The translations under genes were made by a program, and so were the position numbers. From positions 1 through 26,617 of the forward strand of contig JAJYWG010000241.1 in the NCBI GenBank assembly GCA_021791615.1: a stretch of 26,617 nt of DNA. The letters run 5' to 3'. The DNA is from Actinomycetes bacterium (GTDB lineage: Bacteria; Actinomycetota; Acidimicrobiia; Acidimicrobiales; RAAP-2). The notes under the pieces are model-generated. The model was not told the origin of the DNA. It worked only from the letters and a program-made list of their open reading frames with translations, and did no database searches. This document shows positions 7,720 through 16,807 of this stretch, piece by piece (positions within the stretch are counted from its first letter, which is position 1; every line of letters starts with the position of its first letter).

Positions 7720-8838
7720 TCAACTGAGCTTGTCAGATTCTCCCAGCGCCTGGCGGGTGAGCTCGGCAATGACGAGCTCTTCGCGGCTTTGTACGACGAA
7801 GGTCCGGACCCGTGCTGCGGGAGTACTGATGTCGGCATCAGCATCGCCGACCGCGTTGTTCGCGTCCGGGTCGATGGCGATGTCCAGCCACGTGAGCTTG
7901 TTGCAGCAATCGGACCGTACTTGGGCGGCATGCTCGCCGACCCCGCCGGTGAACACGAGCACGTCGATCCCTCCGGCCGCCGCGGCCATCGCTGCGATCT
8001 TGGCCCGTAGCCGATGGAGGTAGACGTCGAGTGCAAGTGCGGCTTCGGGATCCCCGTTGGTGCGGCGCTGGAGAATGAGCCGGAAGTCGCCGCCGCTCTT
8101 CTCGACCAGCCCGGCCAGGCCGCTGGCGTTCTCCAGAGAGTGTTCGAGGTCGGCCGAGCTCATGCCGTGACCGAGAGCCCACAAGAGGATGCCGGGGTCG
8201 ACGTCACCCGAACGAGTGGCCATGACGAGCCCTTCAAGCGGGGTGTAACCCATCGTCGTGTCCACCGAACGGCCGCCGAGGACTGCCGTGACCGATGCAC
8301 CGGCGCCAAGGTGGCAGATGACGAGACGCTGTCGATCCGCTCCTCCACCGGTGAGCTCGTGGACCCGCCGGACCGCCCACGAGCAGCTGAGGCCGTGAAA
8401 CCCGAAGCGGCGCAGTCCCCAGTCCTGTCGCCAGCGGGCCGGGAGCGCATACGTGGAGGCTTCCGGTGGCAGGTCGCCATGAAAGGCGGTGTCGAAGCAC
8501 GCGACGGCGGGTAGCTCCGGCCGGGCTTTTCCAACGGCGTCGATCGCCGCGAGTGCGGGAGGATTATGGAGTGGTGCGATCTCACGAAGCTCGTCGAGGG
8601 CATACCGCACGGCACGGTTGATGACGACAGGACCGGTGAAACGCGTACCGCCGTGCACCACCCGGTGTCCCACCGCGTGAGGTGGGGGACTGGCATCGAG
8701 GAATGTCCCCAGCCGGTCGGCAAGGTCTGGTCCGGGGGGGCCGAGATCCGCTCGCGCACAGATGGACCCGTCAGGCTCGACGGTGCGAAGCTTGACGCTG
8801 CTCGAACCGGCGTTGACGACGAAGACACGCCGGAGCAT
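7720..8838 (-). CDS. ackA: Acetate kinase
   Basis: Cytoplasmic enzyme that interconverts acetyl phosphate + ADP with acetate + ATP. At 372 residues it is a little shorter than the usual ~400. Family motifs are all visible: VVNAGSSSVK near the start (~7-16), HRVVHGG (58-64), FDTAFH with the catalytic aspartate (D116), FGFHG (H148), CHLGAGAS (~175-182), DTTMGYTPLEGLVMATRSGDVDP (~193-215) and FTGGVGEHA near the C-terminus. It points away from the phosphoketolase gene across a 305-base shared upstream region. The pair makes the standard phosphoketolase-to-acetate shunt, in which acetyl phosphate from sugar cleavage is cashed in for ATP. No phosphotransacetylase is present in the window. The ATG at 8838 is the natural start since the conserved N-terminal strand begins at once; there is no strong ribosome binding site. 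Confidence 0.96.
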   Translation of the reverse strand: MLRRVFVVNAGSSSVKLRTVEPDGSICARADLGPPGPDLADRLGTFLDASPPPHAVGHRVVHGGTRFTGPVVINRAVRYALDELREIAPLHNPPALAAIDAVGKARPELPAVACFDTAFHGDLPPEASTYALPARWRQDWGLRRFGFHGLSCSWAVRRVHELTGGGADRQRLVICHLGAGASVTAVLGGRSVDTTMGYTPLEGLVMATRSGDVDPGILLWALGHGMSSADLEHSLENASGLAGLVEKSGGDFRLILQRRTNGDPEAALALDVYLHRLRAKIAAMAAAAGGIDVLVFTGGVGEHAAQVRSDCCNKLTWLDIAIDPDANNAVGDADADISTPAARVRTFVVQSREELVIAELTRQALGESDKLS

Positions 8839-9143
8839 CGTGCCTGTTCAGTGTCCCGGGGTGGCGGCGAAGGGCTGGCAGGTGTCGCTGGCGCAACTCG
8901 ATCGAGCCCCGTATGGCACCACATGCTGCATCCTCCCAAGACTATGGCAGCGCCGCCTGCCGGACTGCCTGGCTGTTGCCTGCGACGCCGTTGGTCGTAC
9001 AGTCGCAGTAAACGGCTGGCTGTACAGAGCCGGTCACTGCCAGGTTGCCGGCAGAGCCGTCCGTGGCGGAGTCCTCGGCTCGGGTCCGAGGAGAGGCCAC
9101 GGCAGTGGTGGAAGCAGACTTCGGCGCATTGGAGGAGGACGTC
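8839..9143. promoter_or_regulatory. Divergent control region of ackA and xfp with GTACAG/CTGTAC dyads
   Basis: This 305-base spacer separates the two starts. It holds GTACAG at 8997-9002, and CTGTAC at 9020-9025 as its inverted partner (17-base gap). The second copy is itself part of an 8-base palindrome, CTGTACAG (9020-9027). Such paired sites are typical of dimeric regulator binding, but the regulator is unknown. No clear -35/-10 pair was found by eye. A ribosome binding site, GGAGGAGG (9131-9138), serves the phosphoketolase start. Confidence 0.35.
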
Positions 9144-11633
9144 ATGGAGGAACAGCCCGAACAAGGCGTGGCCGAGGCCGGGGCCGACACCGGGGCCGAC
9201 AACGTGGTGGTCGGGTCCGGCGAGACCGTCGCGCCTGAGGCCTACGTCCTCGATACCGACGTCGAAGGACCGCTCAGTCCCGAGGAGCTCCGGCGCATGG
9301 ATGCCTGGTGGCGCGCAGCCAACTACCTCGCGGTGGGCCAGATCTACCTGATGGACAACCCTTTGCTCGAGCGTCCACTCGAGCCCGACGACGTCAAGCC
9401 ACGATTGCTGGGCCATTTCGGCACCACCCCCGGCCTGAACTTCATCTACACGCATGCCAACCGAGCCATCAAGGCCAGGGATCTCGACGCGGTCTATGTG
9501 ATGGGACCCGGTCACGGAGGGCCGGGGCCGAACGCGTGTGCCTGGCTGGAGGGGACGTACACCGAGCGGTATCCCTCGATCACGAGGGACGGCGAGGGGA
9601 TGGGCCGTCTGTTTCGCCAGTTCTCCTTCCCTGGTGGGGTCCCGAGCCACTGCGCCCCGCAGACCCCTGGCTCGTTCCACGAAGGAGGTGAGCTCGGTTA
9701 TTCCCTTCTCCATGCCTATGGGGCGGTGATCGACAACCCGTCCCTCGTCGTGTTCGCGGTTGTCGGCGACGGCGAAGCCGAGACCGGACCGCTCGCGACG
9801 AGCTGGCACGCCAACAAGTTCGTGAACCCGGCCCAAGACGGGGCCGTGCTTCCGATCTTGCATCTGAACGGCTTCAAAATTTCCAACCCCACCGTGTTGG
9901 CCCGCATCGCCGAGGACGATCTGCTGTCGCTGCTCCGCGGTTGCGGCTACGACCCTCACGTGGTCTCGGTCGGTCTTGGAACCAACCCGGCAACAGCTCA
10001 CCAGCGTTTCGCCGCCACCTTGGACGAGTGTTTGGAGGGGATCGCTGCTCTCCAGCGCTCGGCACGCTCGGGTGACGGCGACGGGCTGCCCCGGTGGCCT
10101 CTGATCGTGCTCCGCTCCCCGAAGGGATGGACCGGTCCGCCGATGGTCGACGGGTTGATGGTGGAAGGATCCTTCCGGGCACACCAGGTACCTATTCCCG
10201 ATGCTCGCGGCAACGCGACGCATCGTCAGGCGCTCGAGCAATGGCTGCGCTCATACCGACCGGAAGAGCTTTTCGATCACGCCGGTCGGCCGGTACCCGA
10301 GCTGCTCGAGTTGCCTCCTTCGGGGAGCCGGAGGATGAGCGACAACCCGGTCGCCAACGGGGGTCTGCGTCGCCATGACCTGGTGCTCCCCGATTTCCGT
10401 GACTACGCAGTCGAGGTCGCCGTCCCGGGGACCACGAGCCATGAAGCGACTGCCGTGCTCGGCACCTTCATCCGCGACGTCATCGCGGCCAATCTCGGGG
10501 ACTTCTTGCTCTTCGGACCCGACGAAGTGGCATCGAACCGCCTTTCCGCGGTGTTCGAGGTGACTGGACGGAAATGGATGGCGGGTGCGACCGCCGAGGA
10601 CGATCACCTGAGTCGGGATGGACGAGTTGTCGAGGTTCTCTCCGAGCACATCTGCCAAGGGCTCTTGGAGGGGTACGTGCTCTCGGGTCGGCACGGGCTG
10701 TTCACCTGCTACGAAGCATTCATCCATATCGTCGACTCGATGTTCAATCAGCATGCCAAGTGGCTCGAAGCATCTGCGGAGGTGGAGTGGCGGGCGCCGA
10801 TCTCCTCTCTCAATTACCTGCTGACCTCACATGTGTGGCGTCAGGATCACAATGGCAACACCCATCAGGATCCCGGGTTCCTCGACGTCGTGCTCAACAA
10901 GAAGCCCAGCGTGGTGCGCGCGTACCTGGCACCTGACACCAACTGTCTGCTCTCGATCGCCGATCACTGCCTACGCAGCCGTCAGTACGTGAACGTCGTC
11001 GTGGCGGGGAAGCAGCCGGCTTTGGACTACCTCACCATGGACCAGGCCATCGCCCACTGCGCACGTGGCCTCGGCATCTGGGAATGGGCCAGCAACGAGC
11101 GTCATGGCGTCGCTCCCGACGTCGTGCTCGCAGCAGCAGGCGACGTACCCACTCTCGAGGTCCTCGCTGCAGTCGACATTCTCCGCCGGGAGCTCCCCGA
11201 ACTGAGCGTCCGGGTGGTCAACGTGGTGGATCTCATGCGCCTGCTGCCCGAGTCCGAGCACCCTCACGGACTGGCCGATGCTGAGTTCGACGCGATCTTC
11301 ACCACTGATCGACCGGTGATCTTCGCGTTCCATGGGTACCCGTGGCTGGTGCACCGGCTCACCTACCGACGAGCCAATCACCGCAACATCCACGTGCGCG
11401 GCTACAAGGAGAACGGCACCACCACTACCCCGTTCGACATGGTGATGCTCAACGATCTGGACCGGTACCACCTCGTCATGGATGTGATCGACCGGGTGCC
11501 GGGCTTGGGCCAGCGAGCCGGTTCCCTACGCCAGTCCATGGCAGATGCTCGTCTCGATGCGAGATCCTGGACCCGGACCCACGGCGAGGACCACCCAGAT
11601 CTCACCAACTGGACCTGGCCGCACGGCGGGTGA
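9144..11633 (+). CDS. xfp: Phosphoketolase (xylulose-5-P / fructose-6-P)
   Basis: Thiamine-diphosphate enzyme that splits xylulose 5-phosphate (and often fructose 6-phosphate) with phosphate into acetyl phosphate and a shorter sugar phosphate. The 829 residues match the family length. Recognisable blocks are [20 protein letters not shown] (90-109), [13 protein letters not shown] (119-131), the segment [21 protein letters not shown] (145-165), [21 protein letters not shown] (168-188) and the diphosphate-Mg site [21 protein letters not shown] (206-226). About 43 hydrophilic residues precede the conserved core. The ATG at 9144 is chosen because GGAGGAGG lies 5 bases upstream; an ATG at 9045 would add 33 poorly conserved residues. 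Its product feeds the divergent acetate kinase. Substrate preference cannot be settled from sequence. Confidence 0.96.
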   Translation: MEEQPEQGVAEAGADTGADNVVVGSGETVAPEAYVLDTDVEGPLSPEELRRMDAWWRAANYLAVGQIYLMDNPLLERPLEPDDVKPRLLGHFGTTPGLNFIYTHANRAIKARDLDAVYVMGPGHGGPGPNACAWLEGTYTERYPSITRDGEGMGRLFRQFSFPGGVPSHCAPQTPGSFHEGGELGYSLLHAYGAVIDNPSLVVFAVVGDGEAETGPLATSWHANKFVNPAQDGAVLPILHLNGFKISNPTVLARIAEDDLLSLLRGCGYDPHVVSVGLGTNPATAHQRFAATLDECLEGIAALQRSARSGDGDGLPRWPLIVLRSPKGWTGPPMVDGLMVEGSFRAHQVPIPDARGNATHRQALEQWLRSYRPEELFDHAGRPVPELLELPPSGSRRMSDNPVANGGLRRHDLVLPDFRDYAVEVAVPGTTSHEATAVLGTFIRDVIAANLGDFLLFGPDEVASNRLSAVFEVTGRKWMAGATAEDDHLSRDGRVVEVLSEHICQGLLEGYVLSGRHGLFTCYEAFIHIVDSMFNQHAKWLEASAEVEWRAPISSLNYLLTSHVWRQDHNGNTHQDPGFLDVVLNKKPSVVRAYLAPDTNCLLSIADHCLRSRQYVNVVVAGKQPALDYLTMDQAIAHCARGLGIWEWASNERHGVAPDVVLAAAGDVPTLEVLAAVDILRRELPELSVRVVNVVDLMRLLPESEHPHGLADAEFDAIFTTDRPVIFAFHGYPWLVHRLTYRRANHRNIHVRGYKENGTTTTPFDMVMLNDLDRYHLVMDVIDRVPGLGQRAGSLRQSMADARLDARSWTRTHGEDHPDLTNWTWPHGG

Positions 11634-11664
11634 CCGCGGGGTGGGCAGGAAACTTGCGGGTGAT

Positions 11665-12250
11665 ATCACCCCGTCGGTGCCCCGCGGGAACCACAAACGC
11701 CACTGGCGATTGAGGTTCTCCACCTGACCTCGTTGCCACGGGCTGTGGGGGTCGCAGAACCAGACGTCGATGCCGTAGGTCGAAGCGATGGTCTCCCAAC
11801 GGCCTCACTCGCTTTTCTGGTCGAAGGTGATCGAGCGCAGGAGGTGCGAGGGGATGCGATCGAGGCCCTCTGCGAGCCCTGCGAGCATCGCGTCCTTGGC
11901 GTAGCGCCCTGGCATGGTGACCGGGATCGAGTACCTCGTCACCCGTTCGGTGAGCCACAGCATCGACGAGCGGTTGGACTTGCCGATGATCTGTTCGCCC
12001 TCCCAGTGACCGAGCCCGGCGCGCTCGTTGACAGCGGCCGGGCGCAAAGCGATGTTCGGGAAGACCCGAGCGTTTCGTCTCGTGACACAACTGGCGGCGT
12101 CGGTGGCGCGGTCGTCGCGTCCGCAGGCACTCGGTCGGCTTCACGTCGAGGGCACCGGCACAGATGGCCGCGTCGATCGTCTCGGGGCACACCCGCTGGA
12201 TTGCGCCCTCGGTCACGAGGTCCGCCCAGATCGCCCCACCCGCCCCGGTC
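11665..12250 (-). pseudogene. Broken IS30-family transposase remnant
   Basis: Several minus-strand pieces add up to a decayed IS30-type DDE transposase. From 12216 downward are VCPETIDAAICAGALDVKP and LRTRRPRHRRR (linker helices). After a frame change near 12080-12110 the reading continues as RPAAVNERAGLGHWEGEQIIGK (first catalytic Asp region) to ITFDQKSE. An in-frame TGA at 11805-11807 interrupts, then the same frame goes on as GRWETIASTYGIDVWFCDPHSPWQRG and VENLNRQWRLWFPRGTD, the family's second Asp and Glu region. The N-terminal DNA-binding part is missing, as is the end beyond the FPRGTD motif. At least one frameshift plus one stop make it non-functional. It is wedged between the stop codons of the phosphoketolase gene (11633) and the radical SAM gene (12253). 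Confidence 0.85.
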
Positions 12251-12252
12251 GC

Positions 12253-14133
12253 TTAGGGACGGCTGCCGGGTTTGCGCTTCAGATGAACATTGCCGGGGCC
12301 AGGAAGACGGTCGACCGCGGCGAGTGCAGTGTCGTAGCGGCCGCGAAAGCGGGCCAGCCCATGCCCGATCTCCCGGGGCAGCGCCGCGACGGTATGCCGG
12401 GCGAGTACCCGGCTCAAGCGCAGTCCCGTGGCGGTCTTCCACTCGAGCTCGTGCTCTCCGACCAGGGTTGCGGTGTTCGCCTGCTCGACCTCTCCGGCGA
12501 GGACACCGAGCGCTCGGCGGCGTTCGGGTTCGAGGAGCCGGGCGATGGCATCGACCTTCGGAAAGGTTTCCAACGCAATGGCAAAGTGACGGGCAACCGT
12601 GGCGTGGGTCGCATCGTCGATCAGGCCCGCGTCGTGCTTCAAGTCGTTGAGGCCCGCCCCGACACGATACGTGACGTCTACGATCTCGTCGCGGCTCATC
12701 CAGTCGGTCTCGTAGGCGAGCATCTCACGCCAGGTGGGCCCGAGGAGCGCCTGGCGATGTTCTTCGAGCGTGGTAAATCGCTTGTGGAAGCCGAGCTCGG
12801 GGTGCTCGAAGGCCCGGCTGCCCGGGTCGAGGAATGGTCCGAGGGGTGCCGCGTAGAACTGCAGACGGGGGTCGGCGCCGAAGCGTTCGACGAGGTGTGC
12901 GCAGTAGTCGACCGTCTCGAGCGCTTTCGCCACGGTTTGTCCTGACAGGCCGACCATGAAGAACAGGTCGAGCTTCTCACAGCCCTCTTCCAGCGCGGCG
13001 GCGAGGGTCCGCTCGACCACGTCGTTGGGCACGGGAAACTTGCCGTTGACTCTGCGAATCTCGGGATCGGGAGACTCGATGGTGATCTGGAGGCTCCAAG
13101 AGGTCGTGGAGCGCTGCACCATGCCGAAGAAGTCCCGGTCGGCGGGATAGAACACTTCGATGACCAGCTCGTTGCTCACGCCGGCTACCCGGTAGAGCTC
13201 GAAGAAGCGCTCCGCACGCGGTTTGCCGCCGATGCGAGGATCGTGGACCATGAAGATCGGTGCTTTGGAGAACGTGGCGATGCGCCTGGCATCGGCGACG
13301 AGCTTCTCGGGGCTGCGCATCGCCGCGGCGCTTCGACCGGCGACGATCCGGTAGCCCGTGCGCGAGCCCCCGCAGATTGCACAGTCGTACGTGCAGCCAC
13401 GGGAGTTGAGCAGCATGGTCGAGGGGTAGCGAAGCCACTGGAGATACGGGAGGAAGTCAGCCAGACTTCGATACTTGAAGATGGCGTGGGTCATGAAGTC
13501 GTAGGCGGGGACGTCAATCCAGTCCAAGTCTGCGGGCACGAAGCTCATGGGGTTCACGACCACTTCACCGCTCGGGCGCTTCCAGGTCAGGTTCTCCACG
13601 GCCTCGAGCGGCGTACCGTCCCTGAGAGCGGCGAGCAGTTGGCGGCAGGGCTCTTCGGTCGAGTCTCCTCGCAGTACGTAGTCGACCGCTGGATTCGCGA
13701 TCACCTCTTGGTGGAACCAGGTGGCCGACAGGCCACCGATGAGCACCTTGGCGTCAGGGTGGACCTTCTTGACCACCTCGGCGATCCCCAGTGCACCGTG
13801 GGCGTGGGGCAACCAGTGGAGGTCGATCCCGAAGACGGGGGAGTCCAGTTTGGCGAGGTGGTCGGGCACATTGAAACGGGGATTGCGCAGCATCCGATAG
13901 GCCAGGTTGACCAGCCGGGTGTTGTAGTGGTTGTCCTCGAGGTAGGCCGCGATCGAAGTCAGGCCGATGGGGTACATCTCGAACTCGTCGGTCGAGGGGA
14001 TCACGTCGGCCAGGGGCCCTTGGAGGATGACTTCTTCACGGAAGTCCCATACCGAAGGAGCGTGCAGCAGCACGAGGTCGAGGCCGAACACGCGCTGCCA
14101 CGCCGTTCGGCGGCGACCTGCCCGTGCCGTCAC
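12253..14133 (-). CDS. B12-binding domain/radical SAM protein (TIGR04190-like)
   Basis: A 626-residue protein with an N-terminal cobalamin-binding-like domain (~15-165, beginning LDLVLLHAPSVWDFREE, with FGIDLHWLPHAHG at 101-113 and VLIGGLSATWFHQE at 130-143). A radical SAM core follows, whose CX3CX2C motif is NSRGCTYDCAIC (C247, C251, C254), with SPD at about 354-356 and FFMVGLSGQT at about 391-400. A C-terminal extension (~470-626) is rich in charged residues. The opening blocks resemble the uncharacterised B12/radical SAM family TIGR04190 (Ta0216-like), found in archaea and bacteria; the substrate is unknown, and a methyl transfer or carbon-skeleton reaction is the general expectation for the class. 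The GTG start at 14133-14131 overlaps the TGA of the P-type ATPase gene (14132-14130) as GTGA, so the two are translationally coupled. A longer frame to 14358 would run inside the ATPase gene and is rejected. Confidence 0.85.
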   Translation of the reverse strand: MTARAGRRRTAWQRVFGLDLVLLHAPSVWDFREEVILQGPLADVIPSTDEFEMYPIGLTSIAAYLEDNHYNTRLVNLAYRMLRNPRFNVPDHLAKLDSPVFGIDLHWLPHAHGALGIAEVVKKVHPDAKVLIGGLSATWFHQEVIANPAVDYVLRGDSTEEPCRQLLAALRDGTPLEAVENLTWKRPSGEVVVNPMSFVPADLDWIDVPAYDFMTHAIFKYRSLADFLPYLQWLRYPSTMLLNSRGCTYDCAICGGSRTGYRIVAGRSAAAMRSPEKLVADARRIATFSKAPIFMVHDPRIGGKPRAERFFELYRVAGVSNELVIEVFYPADRDFFGMVQRSTTSWSLQITIESPDPEIRRVNGKFPVPNDVVERTLAAALEEGCEKLDLFFMVGLSGQTVAKALETVDYCAHLVERFGADPRLQFYAAPLGPFLDPGSRAFEHPELGFHKRFTTLEEHRQALLGPTWREMLAYETDWMSRDEIVDVTYRVGAGLNDLKHDAGLIDDATHATVARHFAIALETFPKVDAIARLLEPERRRALGVLAGEVEQANTATLVGEHELEWKTATGLRLSRVLARHTVAALPREIGHGLARFRGRYDTALAAVDRLPGPGNVHLKRKPGSRP

Positions 14134-16610
14134 CGAGTTGCCTCCGGAAGTGGAGTTGCCTCGGAACGGATCCTGGAGAGCAGCGGAGCTTTCACGAGGT
14201 CGAGGAGAAGGGTCACGGCGAGCACGGTGGCGAGCAGCACGCCGATATCGACGAGAGGGACGGGCGTCATGAGGATCCCGCGCGCCGCGAAGATCGTCAC
14301 GAGGACCAGGTCGCCGATGGTGGCTGCCACCATCCACGTGCTCGGTCGAGAAGCCCACAGGTGGCGGCGTTCGCGTACGAGGTAGATGGTGGCTTGGCCG
14401 GTCGCCACCAACATCACGAAGACCAGGGTCTGGGTAGCGTCCAAGCTCAGACCGAGCGCATGCCGTCCGATGAGGAACGTTCCGAATGCGAAGAGCAGCC
14501 AGGGTATGGCGATCCCGAGGGCGGCTGCTGCAAGCGCCGGAACTCTCCAGCGGTCAGGGCGAGAGGAGAACCCGACCCGATCGGTGGCGAGGGACATGGT
14601 GACGAAGTCGTTGGCAAACAAGAGCAGCAGCACGAGGCGCGGGGTCGTGACGAACGCACCAGTCACCAGGAGCCCAAGGCCGAGGAACAGTGACACTTGG
14701 AAAGTCTTTGCGATCTTGTTCAGCGTGTACGTCAGCATCCTTTGGTAGACGCGCCGACCGGTCTCGACGGCGGCCACCACATTGCCGAGACCCTCCTGGG
14801 TAAGGACCAGGCTGGCTGCTTCCTTGGCGACGTCAGTGGCGTTCGAGACGGCGATGCCGACTTCTGCTCGCTTGAGGGCCGGGGCGTCGTTCACGCCGTC
14901 GCCGGTCATGCCCATGATGTGGCCGGCCCGCTGCCCGCGTTCTACCAGAATCAGCTTGTCCTCAGGGAGGACTCCCGCGACGAGATCGAAGTCGATGTCG
15001 TGGTTCTCGGGAGATCGCAATGTGTCGACCGAGCCCACCCGTTCGCCGATCCCAACCTGCCGGGCGACGGCCACGGCGGTCGGGGCCGCGTCACCGGTCA
15101 CCATCACCACTCTGATCCCGAGGTCCCCGAGGTGCGCCACGAGCGCTGCCGAGTCAGCGCGGACCGGGTCACCCAGGGCCAGAAGTCCAGCCAGCTCCAG
15201 TTGCTCGGCACCCGCCGCGACGGCCAGCACTCGTGCACCTCCGGAGGCAAGAGCGGCGACTGCTCCGGTCAGGTCCGGCGGGGGCACAGGAGCGAGCGCG
15301 GCGACCACTGCCGGCGCGCCCTTCACCACCTGCATCTCGCGCCCATCCATGGACAGGGTGGCCTCAGAGCGCTTCGTCGCGGGGTCGAACGGGACGAAAG
15401 CTCGAATCGAGCCCACCATGGGGGCAGTTGTGGACGCGGCTTGCAGGATTGCCAAGTCAATCGGGTCCTGGGTGGCCTCGCTCGAGGCGATCACCGCGAG
15501 GGACAGCACCTCTGTTTCGGAGTGACTCGCGAAAGGGTGGACGTTGACAACCGAGAGGTGGTTCTCCGTGATGGTGCCGGTCTTGTCCGTACACAGGAGG
15601 TCCATGGCCGCAGCTTCCTCGATCGCCGAGAGGTGAGTGACAAGCACCCCTTGATGAGCGAGCTCGAGCGCACCGACCGAAGTGGCGAGGGTAAAAGTGG
15701 CAGGAAGCGCGACGGGGACCGTGGCGACGATCAGTATCAAGACGAACGGGAGCAGCTCGCTCATCGGCAGGTGCGTCACGATGCCATAGACGACGCTTGC
15801 GACGACCAGCGCTCCATCCAGCGCGAGCAGTGCCCAGACGATCTTGAAGATCGTCTCCTCCAAATGGGTAGCCGTCTTCGCCGTGTTCACCAGTTCTGCG
15901 GTGTGGCCGAAGTACGTGTGAGCACCGGTCGCCGTCACCTCACCGCTGGCTTCGCCGCGGGTCACGATCGAACCCGAGTAGCAGGTGCCGCCCGCGCTCA
16001 CCGACACGTCGGCTGATTCACCGGTGAGGACAGACTGGTCGACTGACACCAGACCAGAGCTGACGAGGAGATCAGCCGGGACGATGTCTCCCAACCGCAC
16101 GTGCACGACGTCACCGGGAACCAGCCGCTCGGCGTCGATGACTTGCCAGTAACCATCCCGTCGCACCCGAGCGCGCAAGGCCAATCGGCTGCGAAGCAGG
16201 GAGAGCGCGTTCGCGGCTCGACCCTCCTGGACGAAGCTCAACACACCGTTGAAGACGATGAGCGCGCCGACGATGATCGCCTCGGTGGTCTTGCCGGCCA
16301 CCAGTTCCAAGACGACGGCCGCTTCGAGAAGGTAGGGGACCGGCCCGGTGAGCTTGGAAACGAGCTTGCGGAGGAGGTGTCGGCGCTCGGCCGCGAGGGC
16401 GTTGGGCCCATAGCGTGCGAATCGCTCGGTCGCCTCGGCTTCGGTCAGGCCGGTTGCTGCGGCGCTCGGCAGGGACGCGGAGCCGCTCATCGTACCGGCG
16501 GGCTCGTTCCCGTCACCGCGGGCTCCCGTGCCCGTGCCATCCCCGATGCCTTCACTCGCATCCTCGATCGCGTTTTCACCCGCGCCAGCCGGGACCTCGG
16601 TGCCTGCCAC
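14130..16610 (-). CDS. P-type ATPase, plasma-membrane proton-pump-like (type III)
   Basis: An ATP-driven cation pump, 826 residues, most like PMA-type H+-ATPases of prokaryotes. The cation N-terminal domain starts around GLTEAEATERFARYGPNAL (~54-72). The actuator motif is TGES (196-199), helix 4 carries ATVPVALPATFTLA (~296-309), the phosphorylation site is TDKTGTITEN (D342), the nucleotide domain has VKGAP, and the hinge has MTGDGVNDAPALK. The Ile in DKTGTIT replaces the more common Leu. There is no CPC metal motif in helix 4, which argues against a heavy-metal pump. The first ~40 residues are a low-complexity Gly/Glu-rich tail; an ATG at 16490 is a possible later start. Proton export could protect against acid or maintain membrane potential when respiration fails. 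It is followed directly by the coupled radical SAM gene. Confidence 0.9.
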   Translation of the reverse strand: MAGTEVPAGAGENAIEDASEGIGDGTGTGARGDGNEPAGTMSGSASLPSAAATGLTEAEATERFARYGPNALAAERRHLLRKLVSKLTGPVPYLLEAAVVLELVAGKTTEAIIVGALIVFNGVLSFVQEGRAANALSLLRSRLALRARVRRDGYWQVIDAERLVPGDVVHVRLGDIVPADLLVSSGLVSVDQSVLTGESADVSVSAGGTCYSGSIVTRGEASGEVTATGAHTYFGHTAELVNTAKTATHLEETIFKIVWALLALDGALVVASVVYGIVTHLPMSELLPFVLILIVATVPVALPATFTLATSVGALELAHQGVLVTHLSAIEEAAAMDLLCTDKTGTITENHLSVVNVHPFASHSETEVLSLAVIASSEATQDPIDLAILQAASTTAPMVGSIRAFVPFDPATKRSEATLSMDGREMQVVKGAPAVVAALAPVPPPDLTGAVAALASGGARVLAVAAGAEQLELAGLLALGDPVRADSAALVAHLGDLGIRVVMVTGDAAPTAVAVARQVGIGERVGSVDTLRSPENHDIDFDLVAGVLPEDKLILVERGQRAGHIMGMTGDGVNDAPALKRAEVGIAVSNATDVAKEAASLVLTQEGLGNVVAAVETGRRVYQRMLTYTLNKIAKTFQVSLFLGLGLLVTGAFVTTPRLVLLLLFANDFVTMSLATDRVGFSSRPDRWRVPALAAAALGIAIPWLLFAFGTFLIGRHALGLSLDATQTLVFVMLVATGQATIYLVRERRHLWASRPSTWMVAATIGDLVLVTIFAARGILMTPVPLVDIGVLLATVLAVTLLLDLVKAPLLSRIRSEATPLPEATR

Positions 16611-16617
16611 TCAACGA

Positions 16618-16631
16618 GTGTCGCACGACAC
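16618..16631. promoter_or_regulatory. Dyad GTGTCG-CA-CGACAC before the ATPase start
   Basis: Perfect 6-base arms (16618-16623 and 16626-16631) around a 2-base centre, 7 bases upstream of the ATPase start codon on the minus strand. It could be an operator or a small mRNA hairpin hiding the start. No function can be assigned. Confidence 0.3.
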
Positions 16632-16690
16632 GTCGGGGCTGACCAGGGCCGAAAGCCCCGGCACCCGGGCGATCCTTCGGCCAAGCCGTG

Positions 16691-16775
16691 CCGCGCCCCG
16701 ATCCCCCGACACGCCGCGCCCCGATCCCCCGATCCCCCGACACGCCGCGCCCCGATCCCCCGATCCCCCGACACG
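16691..16775. repeat. 31-base tandem repeat with G-run clusters on the minus strand
   Basis: A shortened 23-base copy (16691-16713) and two identical 31-base copies (16714-16744, 16745-16775) sit in the 197-base gap between the PaaX-like gene and the ATPase gene, both on the minus strand. Each full unit contains two GATCCCCC sub-repeats. On the minus strand each reads as runs of five, five and four G separated by ATC, so the transcribed RNA could form a G-quadruplex between the two genes. Confidence 0.85.
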
Positions 16776-16807
16776 CCGCGCCCCCGTGTCACCCAGCGGC
16801 CGCTGGA

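Noticed and set aside
8839..9143. Search for a DosR-type box (GGGACT…AGTCCC) upstream of ackA and xfp
   Set aside because: No convincing match was seen by eye here or in front of the ATPase gene, so hypoxic control by DosR is not claimed.
14134..14358. Extended start for the radical SAM protein at 14358
   Set aside because: The added 75 residues are Arg/Pro-rich, overlap the ATPase C-terminus in another frame, and the GTG at 14133 with its GTGA overlap gives the expected N-terminus.
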